Assembly: GCA_902776435.1 (NCBI GenBank) | Contig: CACYQB010000025.1 | Coordinates: 1 to 64,000 of the forward strand | Length of the DNA stretch: 64,000 bases | Direction of reading: 5' to 3' | From: an uncultured Bacteroidales bacterium | Lineage (GTDB): Bacteria; Bacteroidota; Bacteroidia; Bacteroidales; Muribaculaceae | Shown: positions 9,872-20,049 of the stretch, piece after piece | Numbering within the stretch: the first letter of the stretch is position 1 | Layout: each line of letters opens with the position of its first letter | The notes under the pieces: generated by a model | Told to the model about the DNA's origin: nothing | Seen by the model: only the letters and a program-made list of their open reading frames with translations | Databases searched by the model: none | Made by a program: the position numbers and the translations under genes

Positions 9872-9907
9872 TGTCCCATGAAATGGGACAACATATGCCT
9901 AATTTTG
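9872..9907 (+). promoter_or_regulatory. Operator A and promoter of the helicase-nuclease operon
   Basis: Perfect palindrome TGTCCCAT-GAA-ATGGGACA (9872-9890), then 9 bp, then the -7 box TAATTTTG (9900-9907). The palindrome centre lies about 27 bp upstream of the end of the -7 box, covering the normal -33 element, which fits repression. A near copy with the same geometry occurs at 19698-19733. Confidence 0.65.
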
Positions 9908-9932
9908 CAACCGAATCAAAAACCAACATAAT

Positions 9933-12704
9933 ATGAAAGTACTCTTTTCACCGGAATTTCAAGGTCATGTATTCCTCGGCCTAAACAAGAAGAATACATA
10001 CCTCATGGACGCCATGGTATGCGACACCATGAGACTGATCGGCATGTTGGAGCTGCACATGGGCATCCATGTCCCAGACCAACCTGGCCACTACCGCATG
10101 GTAAAATATTTCAAGGCCATGTCAGAATACATGAAGCAGTATCCCGACAACGCACTAGCAGCGTCATTCAAACTCTCTAACTTGGGCACGGCCGAGCAGG
10201 CCCTCAAGTGGCGCGACCACCTCCTGCTCGACAAATGGCAGCCTGCAGAGAGTGCAGCCATAAGCGGCAGGCTTGACGTGCTTGCAGGTACAGAGGCTTA
10301 CTTCGATGGCCCTGGTATGCCTGACAGATTAAAGGCCATTCTCCAATGCATCAATGAGAAGAAACCTCATTTTGATGACCTGGAGATTGAACTACCGTGC
10401 GAATTGGACATACTCCATCCGTCCGTGGCTGAACTGTTGACGACTTTGGAAAAGCATGGTGCCCAGCTGAGCATCAGGACGCGGTGTGGTAACACCGACA
10501 GCAACCTTTCCCGTGTGGCTCAACTGCTGCAGTCCACGTCAAACGAGATAATCAAGCTTGAAAAAGGTGACAGCTCGTTGCTGATCTACAAGTTCTCAGA
10601 CGAGAAAGCCGCCAATGAATACCTGGCACTCAAAGGTGATGAGTTGAAAGCAGATCTATGGATCAACAATGCCAACAAGTCCCTGGACAACTGGCTGCGC
10701 ATGATGGGCAAACCCACCATGGGCAGCAGCATGGCCGCATCGTCCCCGCAGGTGTTGCAACTCTTTGTGCTTGGCATCGACATGATGAAGGAGCCATTGA
10801 ACATACAGAGCTTGATCAGCTGGCTATATTGTCCTATGCAGCCCTTCGGAACGTTCTTCGGTGGTATCCTCGCCGAAACCATCATTGGCGAAGGTGGTTA
10901 CAGGAACGAGAAGTGCCAACGAGTAGTCAAGGACTACATTGCAGGCAAATATACCTATCATGACCAAGAGGAAGATAAGCAGCTGACCGAGCGAGAGATT
11001 GCTAAACGCAACGCACAAGAAGAGAAAGAGCGCAAGGCTCTGGTGGGAACTTACCTTCCGTCATTTGAGGTGACTGATAGCACCGTGATAAAGGCCGTCA
11101 AAATAAAGTCTTACCTGAACAGCCTTTCGGCTTGGGCACGTAGCCGGGCGCACTTCCTTGCTGAAAAGCCGAGCAACGAAGGATGGTGCAGTCAGTTGAA
11201 CAGCCTTGCTCAGATGTGCGACACCTTTGTACTGCTGATGGATTCAGCTGATATGGGTGACGACGTTGACATTAAGCAGGTGGAATCGTGGATCAGCACA
11301 TTGTATAAAGGGGAAACCTTCATGCAATACGCTTCACAGAAAGGCAGCCGTGAGCTGGTTGACAGCCCAGCCAAGATGGCGGCACAAAGCGAGTGCACCG
11401 TTTGGATGAACTTCATCGGCGGTGACGTGGCACGCCTTGATTGCAGCTTCCTTTACCCGACGGAGAAGGAAAAGATCAAGGAGCACATTACCCTGTGGGA
11501 TGAAAGCAAGGAAATGGGCTACCATCAGATGATGCAGCTCTTGCCCTTCCAGATGACCGAGAAACAGATGATTCTCGTGGTCACTGATTACACCAACGGC
11601 GAGCCTTCACCGAAGCATCCCGCTATGGTAAGGCTGGAGAGCCAGGTCGAGAACCTCGATGACATCATCATCAGGCCCAACCTGCTTGATGAGAAAACCG
11701 AAAATGTCAGGATTGTCACCAATAATAATACACAACCGCTGATACGTTTCGACCATGCCGAACTGCTTAGATGGCCTGACCACTTGAGTCCCACGACCAT
11801 CAGCACGCTGGTTGAGTACCCGCTTGACTACATGATGGAGCGCATGTTGAACATCGTCAACACCGGCCCCAGCAGCATCAAGGAGGTGAAACCTACCAAA
11901 GGTGATGTGGCTCATGCCGTCATTGCGGCCTTGTTTGCCTCGAGAGACGGCAAACCCTGCCAGGCAGATGAGATAGAGCAGCGCATCAACAATGAGTTTG
12001 ATGAGCAAGTGAGACGCGCTATAGAGTCATGCGGTGCCATCCTGGATCTGCCCGAGAACCGTCTGGATGCCGACCTGCTGAAAGAGCAGCTGCGCAAGTG
12101 TCTCGATATCCTCCTTGAGATTATCCGTGACAACCATCTTACCGTCACAGGTTGCGAGCACCAGGTGAAGACGGACATGGGATTGATTAAGAATGACAAG
12201 GATTGGGACATGATCGGTTACATCGACATGACACTTGAGGACGAGAACCACCATCCCGTGGTGTTCGACTTCAAGTGGACATCTTCCAAGTCCTACTATC
12301 GTGACTTGTTGACGGCCAACCGTTCCACCCAGCTGGAGCTGTACCGCATCATGTTGGGTGCAGAGAAACGCGACGCAGTGGAACGCACGGCTTACTTCCT
12401 CATGCCCGAGGGTCATCTTTACAGCAAGGAAGAATTCAAGGGACCGCATTGCACACAGATGGATCCCGAGAACACCGACATTATCGTTGAGCAGCTTAAG
12501 AACTCGTTCTTCTACCGCAAGAAACAACTGGATGCTGGAACCGTTGAGGTAGGAGAAGGATTCCCCTTGGGGATGCTCGACTACTTCAATGACACCGAGG
12601 AACAGAATCTTTTCCCGTTGTGTAACGACAGTTCGGGATCGGAGAAACCGAACATGTTCAGTAATTACTTACTTTTCAAAGGATTGCAGGAGGGAGAACA
12701 ATGA
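9933..12704 (+). CDS. AddB/RecB-like PD-(D/E)XK nuclease protein
   Basis: A 923-aa protein with a C-terminal RecB-family nuclease domain: GYIDMTLEDE, then VVFDFKW, then a QLELYR helix (about residues 765-810), matching the D...(E/D)xK...QxxxY pattern of AddB and Cas4 nucleases. The large N-terminal part is AddB-like in size, but I see no Walker A motif. The last 4 bp overlap the start of the AddA-like helicase gene (ATGA), so the two products probably form one complex. Separation from housekeeping genes and WYL control suggest a defence version of AddAB rather than the cell's recombination enzyme. Function beyond the nuclease domain is inferred. Confidence 0.72.
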   Translation: MKVLFSPEFQGHVFLGLNKKNTYLMDAMVCDTMRLIGMLELHMGIHVPDQPGHYRMVKYFKAMSEYMKQYPDNALAASFKLSNLGTAEQALKWRDHLLLDKWQPAESAAISGRLDVLAGTEAYFDGPGMPDRLKAILQCINEKKPHFDDLEIELPCELDILHPSVAELLTTLEKHGAQLSIRTRCGNTDSNLSRVAQLLQSTSNEIIKLEKGDSSLLIYKFSDEKAANEYLALKGDELKADLWINNANKSLDNWLRMMGKPTMGSSMAASSPQVLQLFVLGIDMMKEPLNIQSLISWLYCPMQPFGTFFGGILAETIIGEGGYRNEKCQRVVKDYIAGKYTYHDQEEDKQLTEREIAKRNAQEEKERKALVGTYLPSFEVTDSTVIKAVKIKSYLNSLSAWARSRAHFLAEKPSNEGWCSQLNSLAQMCDTFVLLMDSADMGDDVDIKQVESWISTLYKGETFMQYASQKGSRELVDSPAKMAAQSECTVWMNFIGGDVARLDCSFLYPTEKEKIKEHITLWDESKEMGYHQMMQLLPFQMTEKQMILVVTDYTNGEPSPKHPAMVRLESQVENLDDIIIRPNLLDEKTENVRIVTNNNTQPLIRFDHAELLRWPDHLSPTTISTLVEYPLDYMMERMLNIVNTGPSSIKEVKPTKGDVAHAVIAALFASRDGKPCQADEIEQRINNEFDEQVRRAIESCGAILDLPENRLDADLLKEQLRKCLDILLEIIRDNHLTVTGCEHQVKTDMGLIKNDKDWDMIGYIDMTLEDENHHPVVFDFKWTSSKSYYRDLLTANRSTQLELYRIMLGAEKRDAVERTAYFLMPEGHLYSKEEFKGPHCTQMDPENTDIIVEQLKNSFFYRKKQLDAGTVEVGEGFPLGMLDYFNDTEEQNLFPLCNDSSGSEKPNMFSNYLLFKGLQEGEQ

Positions 12705-15700
12705 AAAACGTAACATACATCAATGCCAGTGCCGGCAGCGGCAAAACCTATACGCTTACCCACAAGTTGGCGGATTTGATCAAGGAGGGTAAAGTGAAAC
12801 CCGACCATGTGATTATGACCACTTTCACAGTCAAGGCCGCCAATGAAATGAAGGAAGAAGCCAAATCGGTACTCTATGAGTACGGTCTCTTTGATGAAGC
12901 GACCCAATTGGACCAGGCGATGATAGGCACTATCCACAGCGTGGCCAACTCGCTCATCAAGAAGTACTGGTTCTTCCTCGGTCTGTCGCCCGACATGGGT
13001 GTGATGGCAGAAGAGGACACCCAGTTCTATATCTCTCAGTCGCTGTCCGAGCTTCCCAACCACGATGAATTGAAGGAACTGCATGGTTTCTGCGAAAGAA
13101 TGGGAATGCAGTACAACTTCTTCTCGGGGAAGACAGGACTGAATTATGATTTTTGGAAGGAGGACATCGAGAAAGTCATTACCTATACCACCAATTACGA
13201 GATAGAAAACTACGACAGGAGCATTCAGGAATCACTGGATTACATCCGCCAGTTTGTGCGCCCCGAAGTCAGCCTTAATTATTCAACAGAAGAATTGGTG
13301 GCTGTGCTGAATGAGCATCAAGCCTTCCTTAAAAGCCAGCGTGAATCGGCAACCAACCATGAACGCTTGAAGGAACTTCAACGTCTGAGGCGAGACGTTT
13401 CACATCCGAGCGTCGTGTGGTATAAAAAACTGAATGATTTGTTCCTTCAGCTAAAAAAACGCGGCCCTCTTGCAGACAAGATGGTACAAAGTTTGGCTGG
13501 TCTATGGCATTCCCCGCTTGTCTTCGATGAACAAGAAAAGTACATTCAGCTTTTATTCAACTTGGCTAAACGTTGGAAGGATCGTTTTCGCATCTTCAAG
13601 AAAGAGAGGAACTTGTTGGACTACAACGACATGGAAAAGTACCTGCGAGACCTGTTGAACAACCAGGAACTCGCATCGGAAATTTCCATGGACTACCGAT
13701 ACCTATTTGTTGACGAGTACCAGGACTGCTCGCCCATTCAGGTGAAAATATTCGACCGCCTGTCGGAACTGATGGAGCATTCCTATTGGGTGGGCGACTA
13801 CAAACAGGCCATCTATCGTTTCCGAGGCAGCGACATCACCTTGACAAAGGCGATTGTTGACCGTATCTCAACGGGAGTAAACGGCTGCGATACCGAGACC
13901 TTGGACACGTCCTACCGTTCATTGCCCGACATCGTGGATGTGTGCAATGAAACCTTCAAGCGCACATTCAGCGGTGTGCTTGATGAAAGCGCCATCGTGC
14001 TGAAGAAACACCGCGAGAACGATGAGAAAATCAAATCGCTTCGCTATTGGGATGTGAGAGATGAACAAGGCCCTGGAGTTGTCAGCCACATTTCATACCT
14101 TGTGCAGCAAGGCGTGAAACCCTGCGACATCGCTGTGTTGGGCAGGACAAACGATCGTCTGAACGGAATGGCCCAACTATTGACTGACAACCACGGCATC
14201 CCAGCCAACAGGGAGAACGTACCCATCTTAGAGATGAAGGCCACTCCGCTCGTGATGGCTCTGCTCGCCCTTGTAGTCAGCGAAAAGGACTCGTTGGCCA
14301 AGGCTACGATCGCCATGTTGACCGAAGAGGGCTATGACACCAAGAAACTGATTGAGGACAAGCTAGTGCATGACGCTGATGAAGACAGCAAAGAGAGCGA
14401 ATATCTCAATGACGTACCGTTGGTTCATCAGTTGTTGAATCTGCGCCCGATGCTGCGTCAGCAGTCGGTGTCCTCTTTGATTGAGACGATGGTCATTGAG
14501 CTTGACCTCTACAACGTCGTGAAGAAAATCGGTCTGGTCGTTGAGTCCACATCATGCCTCAACACGGTTATCCAGTCGGGTTATGCCTATGAGCAGCACT
14601 GCTTGCAGATGAACATTCCCGCCACCGTCAATGGCTTCATTGATTATCTTTCGGTGACGAATCCCGTGGGAACTGGCGATACCGATGGTGTGCAACTGCA
14701 CACATACCACGGTAGCAAAGGTCTTCAATGGAAATATGTCATTCTGACACAGCTCTGCGAGAAGAAAAATGACCCAGAGAAATGCGTCAAACAGAACATC
14801 TTTGGCATCCACTTCAACTATGCCGACCAACCTTCTGCATCCAATCCATACCCAGAGGTTTACATCCGTGTGATGCCCTTCATCTACGGGCCAAGCAACA
14901 CGAAAGTCCCGGCTGACATCCAGCAGCAGATTGAATCCACGCCATTATACGGTTATGTCAGTCAAGAATCCTTGTCTGAGGACAACCGCTTGCTGTATGT
15001 GGGCATGACAAGACCCCAAGATGTGCTGATCATGGCTCTCCAGAAACCCAAGAGAGGGTGCCATTCCCTGCAATGGCTGGAGGATATCGGGCTGGATTGC
15101 GTGAAACCCGATGACCGCAATGACATCTTGGGCGTCGGATGCTATTTCAAGAACGATACCCTTACGGACGAACAGTTTGACGGTGTGGATTCATACCGCT
15201 ATGCGTCCGAGGACGAGCGGATGAAAACCCGCCGCATCCCTTATCAATGGGAGGTAAATAATGCCGAGCAGAAGTTTGTCTCACCAAGTTCGCTGCACCT
15301 TAAAGGTGAAGTTGAGGAATACCACAACATCTGCGAACGTATGCCGCTTGGGCCTTTGGCAGGAAAGACGATGGCAGATGTGGGCGACTGCATCCACCAG
15401 ATATTCTGTGGAATTGAGCAACACATCGACGATGAGTCTTATTACACCAACCTGATAGAAAGCTACGGACTGTCCACTTGCCTTACTGATTACAAGGCAA
15501 TCAAAAAGGCATGGGAAAAACTTGTCGAGTGGCTGACCGAGCACTATGGACCCGCCACAAGGATCTACCACGAAAGACCATTCACCCAATATAGAGAAGG
15601 CCAAGTCTATTCGGGTAGCATCGACCTGGTGTGGGAAAACGATGAAGGCTCTGTTATTATTGATTTCAAATCCTGTCCTATGGGGCAGAACCAAATCCTT

Positions 15701-18055
15701 GACAGCGATTCGGAACACTATGCCGGATGGTATGCAGGACAACTTGATGCCTACTCTGATGTCATCGAAGAGGCTGATGGCTACGTCACCAAGAAGTTCA
15801 TCTATTACCCTGTTAGCGGTCTATTATGCGCCATTGGCAATGTGTTGGATTGGAGACCGCCTTATCGAGAGAATGTATTCCATATCTTTGGCATCGATGG
15901 TCTTGAAATGGATAAATTGTGGGATGATGCAATCAAGTATTGCAACGACAATGACTTCTCTGGAGTTATCAATGTGTTCGTTCACGATGAGAAGGAAAAA
16001 GGTGTAGAGCCTTTTACCGCATTGCTACGTGGCGCTTCAACCCAAGGTATTGAAGTGACTTATATGCACCAGAAGGACGCCCACCTGCACATAGAACTTC
16101 CGTGGCTGGCATCCATCGGTGACGTAAAACTGGCATTTGCCTTGATGAAAGCCCTGCGGGATCGCTACCCCGAATGCGGCATCTTTTTGGATGACAATGC
16201 TGATGAGGAGTTCTCATTGGTTGAGGACAACTATGATGCCATGGTGACCATGCGTCTGATCAACATGAGAGCCCTCATCGAGAACTATCCCAATGGCCAC
16301 ATGGGCGCAAACGGATTCTATCGTGAGTTCATCGCTCCGTCACAAAAGGACTATCCTGATATGGAAATAGAGGAACTGGTATTCAAGGCAGCGGACATGT
16401 TTGTGGAGTTGCAATGGGAATATGCCGACTTCGAGAGTCCTGGATTGGCGAATGTAACGCCTCCTGATAGCATAAGTTACACGACAAGAATCCTCACTAA
16501 TGATAAAGATACCTTTGTCGGCATCAGTCAGCATGTGTGCTTGTCATGTGATGGTGAAATAAAGGATGTCCCTGTCAATGACTTCTTTAGGGCAGTCAAG
16601 GGCAATCCTTATTTCAAGATGGTTGATGCCGCTCAGTTCACCCTGCGAAAGATGCCTGAAAAAGAGTGGAAAGCACTTTTTGACTCTCTGAACGTAGCCA
16701 CCATTCAAGCGCCTAAGACGTATTTGCTACGCTGGAATCCAACTATCAGCAGTCTTTCGCTTGATCGTTACCGCGAGATTAATGAAGAGTACCCGGAGGG
16801 CTTTAACTTCCATTGGAGCATCTACGAGTGGGAACAGGCCCATAAAGGCGACCGCTTCTTTATGCTTCGCACAGGCGATGACCTTGCAGGATTAGTGTTC
16901 AGAGGTGTCTTCACGGACGAACCATACGAGGATGACGATTGGGCAGGTAAAGGCAGACAGAGGCACTACATGGAGATGGACTGTTATGACTGTGTTCATG
17001 CGGACGAAATGCCCCCAATCAATCTTAAAACGCTTGAAGAAGAAATCCCCGATATAAACTGGCGCCAAGGACACTCTGGTGAGTTGCTGTCCGATAAGGT
17101 CGCTGCTAAATTAGAGGATTTATGGAGCGATTTAATGGATGATAGATCAGAGCAGGGCGACAACGAAGAAGATGATAGCGACCTGGAACAGGACGATGAT
17201 GAAGGAAATGAACAGTCGCACGGGGACCATATCGCTGCCTTTATGGAGCCCGAAGATTTCCTAGCTAATCACCTTCCCAAGCTGATTGATAATGGCGAAG
17301 TGTTCAAGTCCTGCAAGACTCAAGTAGTCTGTGAAAAAGTAGATGGTGAAACCACTGATGTTTTCGCTGTCGCACACCGTGACGGTGATGTGACATGGCT
17401 TGCTCTTATCGCAGCAGGAGTGAAGGAAAATGTCAATGAGTTGGTATCTTTCTACCCGTTGCTCGATCCTGTGGAGAGGGTGAAAGCGAAGATTATTGAA
17501 GTGACAGAATGGCAAGACATGATTGAAGCAACGGTCACTTGTGAAGTGGAATGTGATGATGAAGACTTTGGCAGTCTCGAAATCTCATTCTTTGCCACCG
17601 ACTATGCTTGGAACAAGTCGAAATATGTTGTCGGTGAATATCTGTATCTTGACCTTGCAGCGTTAGCTTACTCGGCAAGAGAAGCAATAAGACATTTCTC
17701 TTTCGAGGACCAACAAGCCATAGATTATTTGGCCAAATTAGGTCGAGAACCTGAATACGATGAGAACGGCAATGTCAAACCCGTAGAGTTCAGTACCGAG
17801 ATTCTGGTGACATTCATGAATACCGATGATGATTACCTGGATGATTTCGAGTTCCATTCGCCAATCCGCAACATTGAAAAAATCAATTCCGTTGGAGTTG
17901 ACCTTTATCGTTGTGAGATGTTGTTCATGCACGACCCCGACCGTCCATTGGCTTTGTACTTCAAGCGCAGGTTTATTCCAACGCCTGAGGATGGTATGCC
18001 CGTATCGGGTGTACTCTGGCTCCAAGGCCGAATAAGTGAGAACCAAGAAGACTAA
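12701..18055 (+). CDS. AddA-like UvrD helicase-nuclease with long C-terminal extension
   Basis: A 1784-aa SF1A helicase. Motifs in order: Walker A ASAGSGKTYT (residues 9-18), motif Ia TTFTVKAANEM, motif II VDEYQD (near 335), motif III GDYKQAIYRFRG, motif IV-like DTSYRS, motif V HTYHGSKGLQW, motif VI LLYVGMTRPQD. A RecB-type nuclease domain follows (GDCIHQIF near 895; GSIDLVW and VIIDFKS near 970-990; AGQLDAY). About 650 residues after the nuclease are unlike AddA, including an acidic stretch (EEDDSDLEQDDDEGNE) near 1490. Helicase plus two nucleases would allow processive DNA degradation. The extension may sense or target the substrate; I do not recognise it. Confidence 0.78.
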   Translation: MKNVTYINASAGSGKTYTLTHKLADLIKEGKVKPDHVIMTTFTVKAANEMKEEAKSVLYEYGLFDEATQLDQAMIGTIHSVANSLIKKYWFFLGLSPDMGVMAEEDTQFYISQSLSELPNHDELKELHGFCERMGMQYNFFSGKTGLNYDFWKEDIEKVITYTTNYEIENYDRSIQESLDYIRQFVRPEVSLNYSTEELVAVLNEHQAFLKSQRESATNHERLKELQRLRRDVSHPSVVWYKKLNDLFLQLKKRGPLADKMVQSLAGLWHSPLVFDEQEKYIQLLFNLAKRWKDRFRIFKKERNLLDYNDMEKYLRDLLNNQELASEISMDYRYLFVDEYQDCSPIQVKIFDRLSELMEHSYWVGDYKQAIYRFRGSDITLTKAIVDRISTGVNGCDTETLDTSYRSLPDIVDVCNETFKRTFSGVLDESAIVLKKHRENDEKIKSLRYWDVRDEQGPGVVSHISYLVQQGVKPCDIAVLGRTNDRLNGMAQLLTDNHGIPANRENVPILEMKATPLVMALLALVVSEKDSLAKATIAMLTEEGYDTKKLIEDKLVHDADEDSKESEYLNDVPLVHQLLNLRPMLRQQSVSSLIETMVIELDLYNVVKKIGLVVESTSCLNTVIQSGYAYEQHCLQMNIPATVNGFIDYLSVTNPVGTGDTDGVQLHTYHGSKGLQWKYVILTQLCEKKNDPEKCVKQNIFGIHFNYADQPSASNPYPEVYIRVMPFIYGPSNTKVPADIQQQIESTPLYGYVSQESLSEDNRLLYVGMTRPQDVLIMALQKPKRGCHSLQWLEDIGLDCVKPDDRNDILGVGCYFKNDTLTDEQFDGVDSYRYASEDERMKTRRIPYQWEVNNAEQKFVSPSSLHLKGEVEEYHNICERMPLGPLAGKTMADVGDCIHQIFCGIEQHIDDESYYTNLIESYGLSTCLTDYKAIKKAWEKLVEWLTEHYGPATRIYHERPFTQYREGQVYSGSIDLVWENDEGSVIIDFKSCPMGQNQILDSDSEHYAGWYAGQLDAYSDVIEEADGYVTKKFIYYPVSGLLCAIGNVLDWRPPYRENVFHIFGIDGLEMDKLWDDAIKYCNDNDFSGVINVFVHDEKEKGVEPFTALLRGASTQGIEVTYMHQKDAHLHIELPWLASIGDVKLAFALMKALRDRYPECGIFLDDNADEEFSLVEDNYDAMVTMRLINMRALIENYPNGHMGANGFYREFIAPSQKDYPDMEIEELVFKAADMFVELQWEYADFESPGLANVTPPDSISYTTRILTNDKDTFVGISQHVCLSCDGEIKDVPVNDFFRAVKGNPYFKMVDAAQFTLRKMPEKEWKALFDSLNVATIQAPKTYLLRWNPTISSLSLDRYREINEEYPEGFNFHWSIYEWEQAHKGDRFFMLRTGDDLAGLVFRGVFTDEPYEDDDWAGKGRQRHYMEMDCYDCVHADEMPPINLKTLEEEIPDINWRQGHSGELLSDKVAAKLEDLWSDLMDDRSEQGDNEEDDSDLEQDDDEGNEQSHGDHIAAFMEPEDFLANHLPKLIDNGEVFKSCKTQVVCEKVDGETTDVFAVAHRDGDVTWLALIAAGVKENVNELVSFYPLLDPVERVKAKIIEVTEWQDMIEATVTCEVECDDEDFGSLEISFFATDYAWNKSKYVVGEYLYLDLAALAYSAREAIRHFSFEDQQAIDYLAKLGREPEYDENGNVKPVEFSTEILVTFMNTDDDYLDDFEFHSPIRNIEKINSVGVDLYRCEMLFMHDPDRPLALYFKRRFIPTPEDGMPVSGVLWLQGRISENQED

Positions 18056-18084
18056 ATCAATTATAATCAAAAACTAAAAGTCTT

Positions 18085-19674
18085 ATGAACAGGCAATTAT
18101 GGAACATGTATAAGGAGAATTCCCGAGGGGAAGCTTGTATTGAGCTCTTTAATCCAGAAAGGGATAATATTGTTGATAGTGCTTTTGGAATATTGAAGCA
18201 CTCCTCAATCTGGGGTGCAGATCATATTGATGATGATTTCATTGACGTACTCCAAGATACATTCTGGGTGTGGGACATGAATTTTACAGAACGCGGTTTC
18301 TACCCTCAAGAATGGTGCAAAAATTCATTTATGGTATTTGCTGAAAATTTTGACATTCTTTATCCAAAACTCACAGAGAAAGGAGAAGTTGAGTTATCTG
18401 AAGATAACCACGTTGTTTTTAAAGAGGGTGCTTATGCCATAAAAAGTGATGAATATAGAGTTAAGGCAGCATTAATCCCTAGGTTATCTTTACTCTTTTA
18501 TTACCTTTTTGATGATTTTAAGCCGATACTCCTCCCAACAAGATTTGATATTATACAGAGGAATTGTAATGCCCTGGGTATAGAGATGCCTGCAATACCT
18601 CGTACCAATGACTATAAATTGTATCTGTCCTATTTCTATGACATTTGTGAATCATGGAACTCATTCCAGAAGGATAATGATTTAACAGACGCTGAACTGT
18701 GCGCATGCATATACGATTTTGCTAGTATGTTACTGTCGCCAGAAGAGTCAACAAACTCAGATTTGCCTAAGCCAACCAATGTTTGGCTAACAGGTGCATC
18801 TGGAAAGTGTGATTTCGCATTTCTTGACACTTTGGGAGTTGAAGCTGGAGATAATAGAGAGAATATCTGGGCATGTAACGAACGAACAAGACGAGGAGAT
18901 ATTATTGTGCTCTACTGTACAACACCCAGAAGCTATATTCATTCTATTTGGAGATCAAACAGTGGTGGCATATTCAATCCGTTTGACTACTATCATAGTA
19001 GAACTACTATTTGTAACGGAGTGCGAACACCACAGATTACTTTTAATGATTTAAAGAATGATGAGTATATGTCTCAAATACCGATTGTTCGTAAGAACCT
19101 CCAAGGAATCAATGGTGTAGAACTATCTGCACAAGATTATTCAGAACTCCTTCGCCTCATCGAACAAAAAGGAGGTGACATATCTGCTTTGCCAAAACTC
19201 TATGAATCTGAAGATGTCGATTTTGGAGAGATAAAACTTGAAAAAGATGTTGAGGAAAACATCCTTATTCCAATGTTGCGCAAATTAGGGTATAACGAAG
19301 AAGACTGGACTCGCCAATTATCTCGTAAAACCGGCCGAGGCACAAGAGCTATACCAGATTTTGTTTTCTTTGCAAAGGGTGATAAACACTTTGAGACCGC
19401 ACCTTTTGTGATAGAGGCAAAGCTTGATATGTCCCACATGCGAGAACTAATTAATGATTTCGAGCAAGCATTGTCTTATGCCAGCATGTTACGTTCTTCG
19501 CTAATGGGTCTCTGCGATAAAGAACGACTCATCATATATCGTGTTGACAGCACTGGTTCAGCAGATCGAAATGCCCCTATCTTCGAAGACCATTGGGCCT
19601 CAATTTACAAAGATCCTGTTGTTGGAGCCCAATTAAATCAACTAATAGGTAAAGAAGTTATCAAGAATTTGTAA
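18085..19674 (+). CDS. EVE/PUA-like and PD-(D/E)XK endonuclease protein
   Basis: A 529-aa protein, third gene of the helicase-nuclease operon (29 bp after the previous stop). The N-terminal half is unrecognised. The middle (about 230-370: RRGDIIVLYCTTPRSYIHSIW ... PIVRKNLQGINGVEL) resembles EVE/PUA-like modified-base-reading modules. The C-terminal part (380-529) is a type I-R-like nuclease fold with IPDFVFF and VIEAKLD, the paired acidic and (E)xK residues. If both assignments hold it would recognise modified DNA or RNA and cut. Base composition is more AT-rich than the two preceding genes, suggesting separate acquisition. Confidence 0.6.
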   Translation: MNRQLWNMYKENSRGEACIELFNPERDNIVDSAFGILKHSSIWGADHIDDDFIDVLQDTFWVWDMNFTERGFYPQEWCKNSFMVFAENFDILYPKLTEKGEVELSEDNHVVFKEGAYAIKSDEYRVKAALIPRLSLLFYYLFDDFKPILLPTRFDIIQRNCNALGIEMPAIPRTNDYKLYLSYFYDICESWNSFQKDNDLTDAELCACIYDFASMLLSPEESTNSDLPKPTNVWLTGASGKCDFAFLDTLGVEAGDNRENIWACNERTRRGDIIVLYCTTPRSYIHSIWRSNSGGIFNPFDYYHSRTTICNGVRTPQITFNDLKNDEYMSQIPIVRKNLQGINGVELSAQDYSELLRLIEQKGGDISALPKLYESEDVDFGEIKLEKDVEENILIPMLRKLGYNEEDWTRQLSRKTGRGTRAIPDFVFFAKGDKHFETAPFVIEAKLDMSHMRELINDFEQALSYASMLRSSLMGLCDKERLIIYRVDSTGSADRNAPIFEDHWASIYKDPVVGAQLNQLIGKEVIKNL

Positions 19675-19691
19675 TTTTTTCAAAGTTTTTG

Positions 19692-19733
19692 CGAGGCTGT
19701 CCCATGATTTGAGACAGCCTCGTGTTTTCTTTG
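19692..19733 (+). promoter_or_regulatory. Operator B and promoter of the tRNA-like array
   Basis: 10-bp inverted repeat CGAGGCTGTC (19692-19701)/GACAGCCTCG (19713-19722), then a -7-like box TTTCTTTG (19726-19733). It contains TGTCCCATGA-TT-TGAGACA, matching operator A (9872-9890) at 16 of 19 positions, with the same 9-bp gap to the -7 box. It can also act as a Rho-independent terminator for the preceding operon (10-bp stem then TGTTTTCTTT). Both roles are possible. Confidence 0.6.
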
Positions 19734-19752
19734 CACCGTAAAACAAGTTTGC

Positions 19753-19851
19753 GTGTGTAGGATGATGGTCGCAGGTTTGGTAGCGAGCATGCCCAGACTA
19801 AATCCTGGGCATAATAATATAGGAGATTCGAGTCCTACCCATCCTGCACAC
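19753..19851 (+). ncRNA. tRNA-like element 1
   Basis: A 99-nt cloverleaf candidate closed by a 12-bp stem (GTGTGTAGGATG with CATCCTGCACAC, one G-U). Inside: a D-arm-like hairpin TCGC/GCGA with loop AGGTTTGGTA (19769-19786, classic D-loop pattern); an anticodon-arm-like 7-bp stem TGCCCAG/CTGGGCA with an 8-nt loop ACTAAATC; and a T-arm-like TAGGA/TCCTA with a loop containing TTCGAG. The extended acceptor stem and 8-nt anticodon loop argue against a normal decoding tRNA. Confidence 0.6.
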
Positions 19852-19863
19852 TTTTAGAAACAC

Positions 19864-19962
19864 GGGCGAAGAGTAGCACCGTAATCGGGTTAGCAAACGC
19901 CCCTAGCCCCGACTGAGGAAGTAGCCCTGGTCGAACCAGCAAGCGATCTTTTAAGCCGGGGC
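19864..19962 (+). ncRNA. tRNA-like element 2 (weakest member)
   Basis: Closing stem GCCCCGACT (19906-19914) with AGCCGGGGC (19954-19962), one mismatch. A T-arm-like hairpin CTGG-TCGAA-CCAG lies inside (19927-19939). The upstream half (19864-19902) forms a second possible stem GGGCG/CGCCC. The boundaries are uncertain; the element may be 57 nt or about 100 nt. Confidence 0.35.
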
Positions 19963-19974
19963 ATTTAATTAATG

Positions 19975-20045
19975 TGGATAGGATGTATGATAGTGTGGAA
20001 CGTAAGCCCTCTTTTCAGAGGTAGTTGGAAACCGTCTCCTATCCA
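19975..20045 (+). ncRNA. tRNA-like element 3
   Basis: 71 nt closed by a perfect 9-bp stem TGGATAGGA/TCCTATCCA. Internal hairpin CCTCT/AGAGG with a 4-nt loop, and a T-arm-like segment with loop TTGGAAA. It shares the 10-mer GTGTGGAACG at the same relative place as element 4 (19993-20002 and 20071-20080) and aligns with element 4 over its length. No 7-nt anticodon loop is visible. Confidence 0.5.
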
Positions 20046-20049
20046 TAGC

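Noticed and set aside
9856..9890. Palindrome at 9872-9890 as the terminator of the WYL gene
   Set aside because: The T-run lies before the palindrome, not after it, and the -7 box follows at the conserved operator distance.
19753..19851. Ordinary tRNA gene
   Set aside because: The closing stem is 12 bp and the anticodon loop is 8 nt, so it cannot be a standard decoding tRNA although D- and T-arm features are present.
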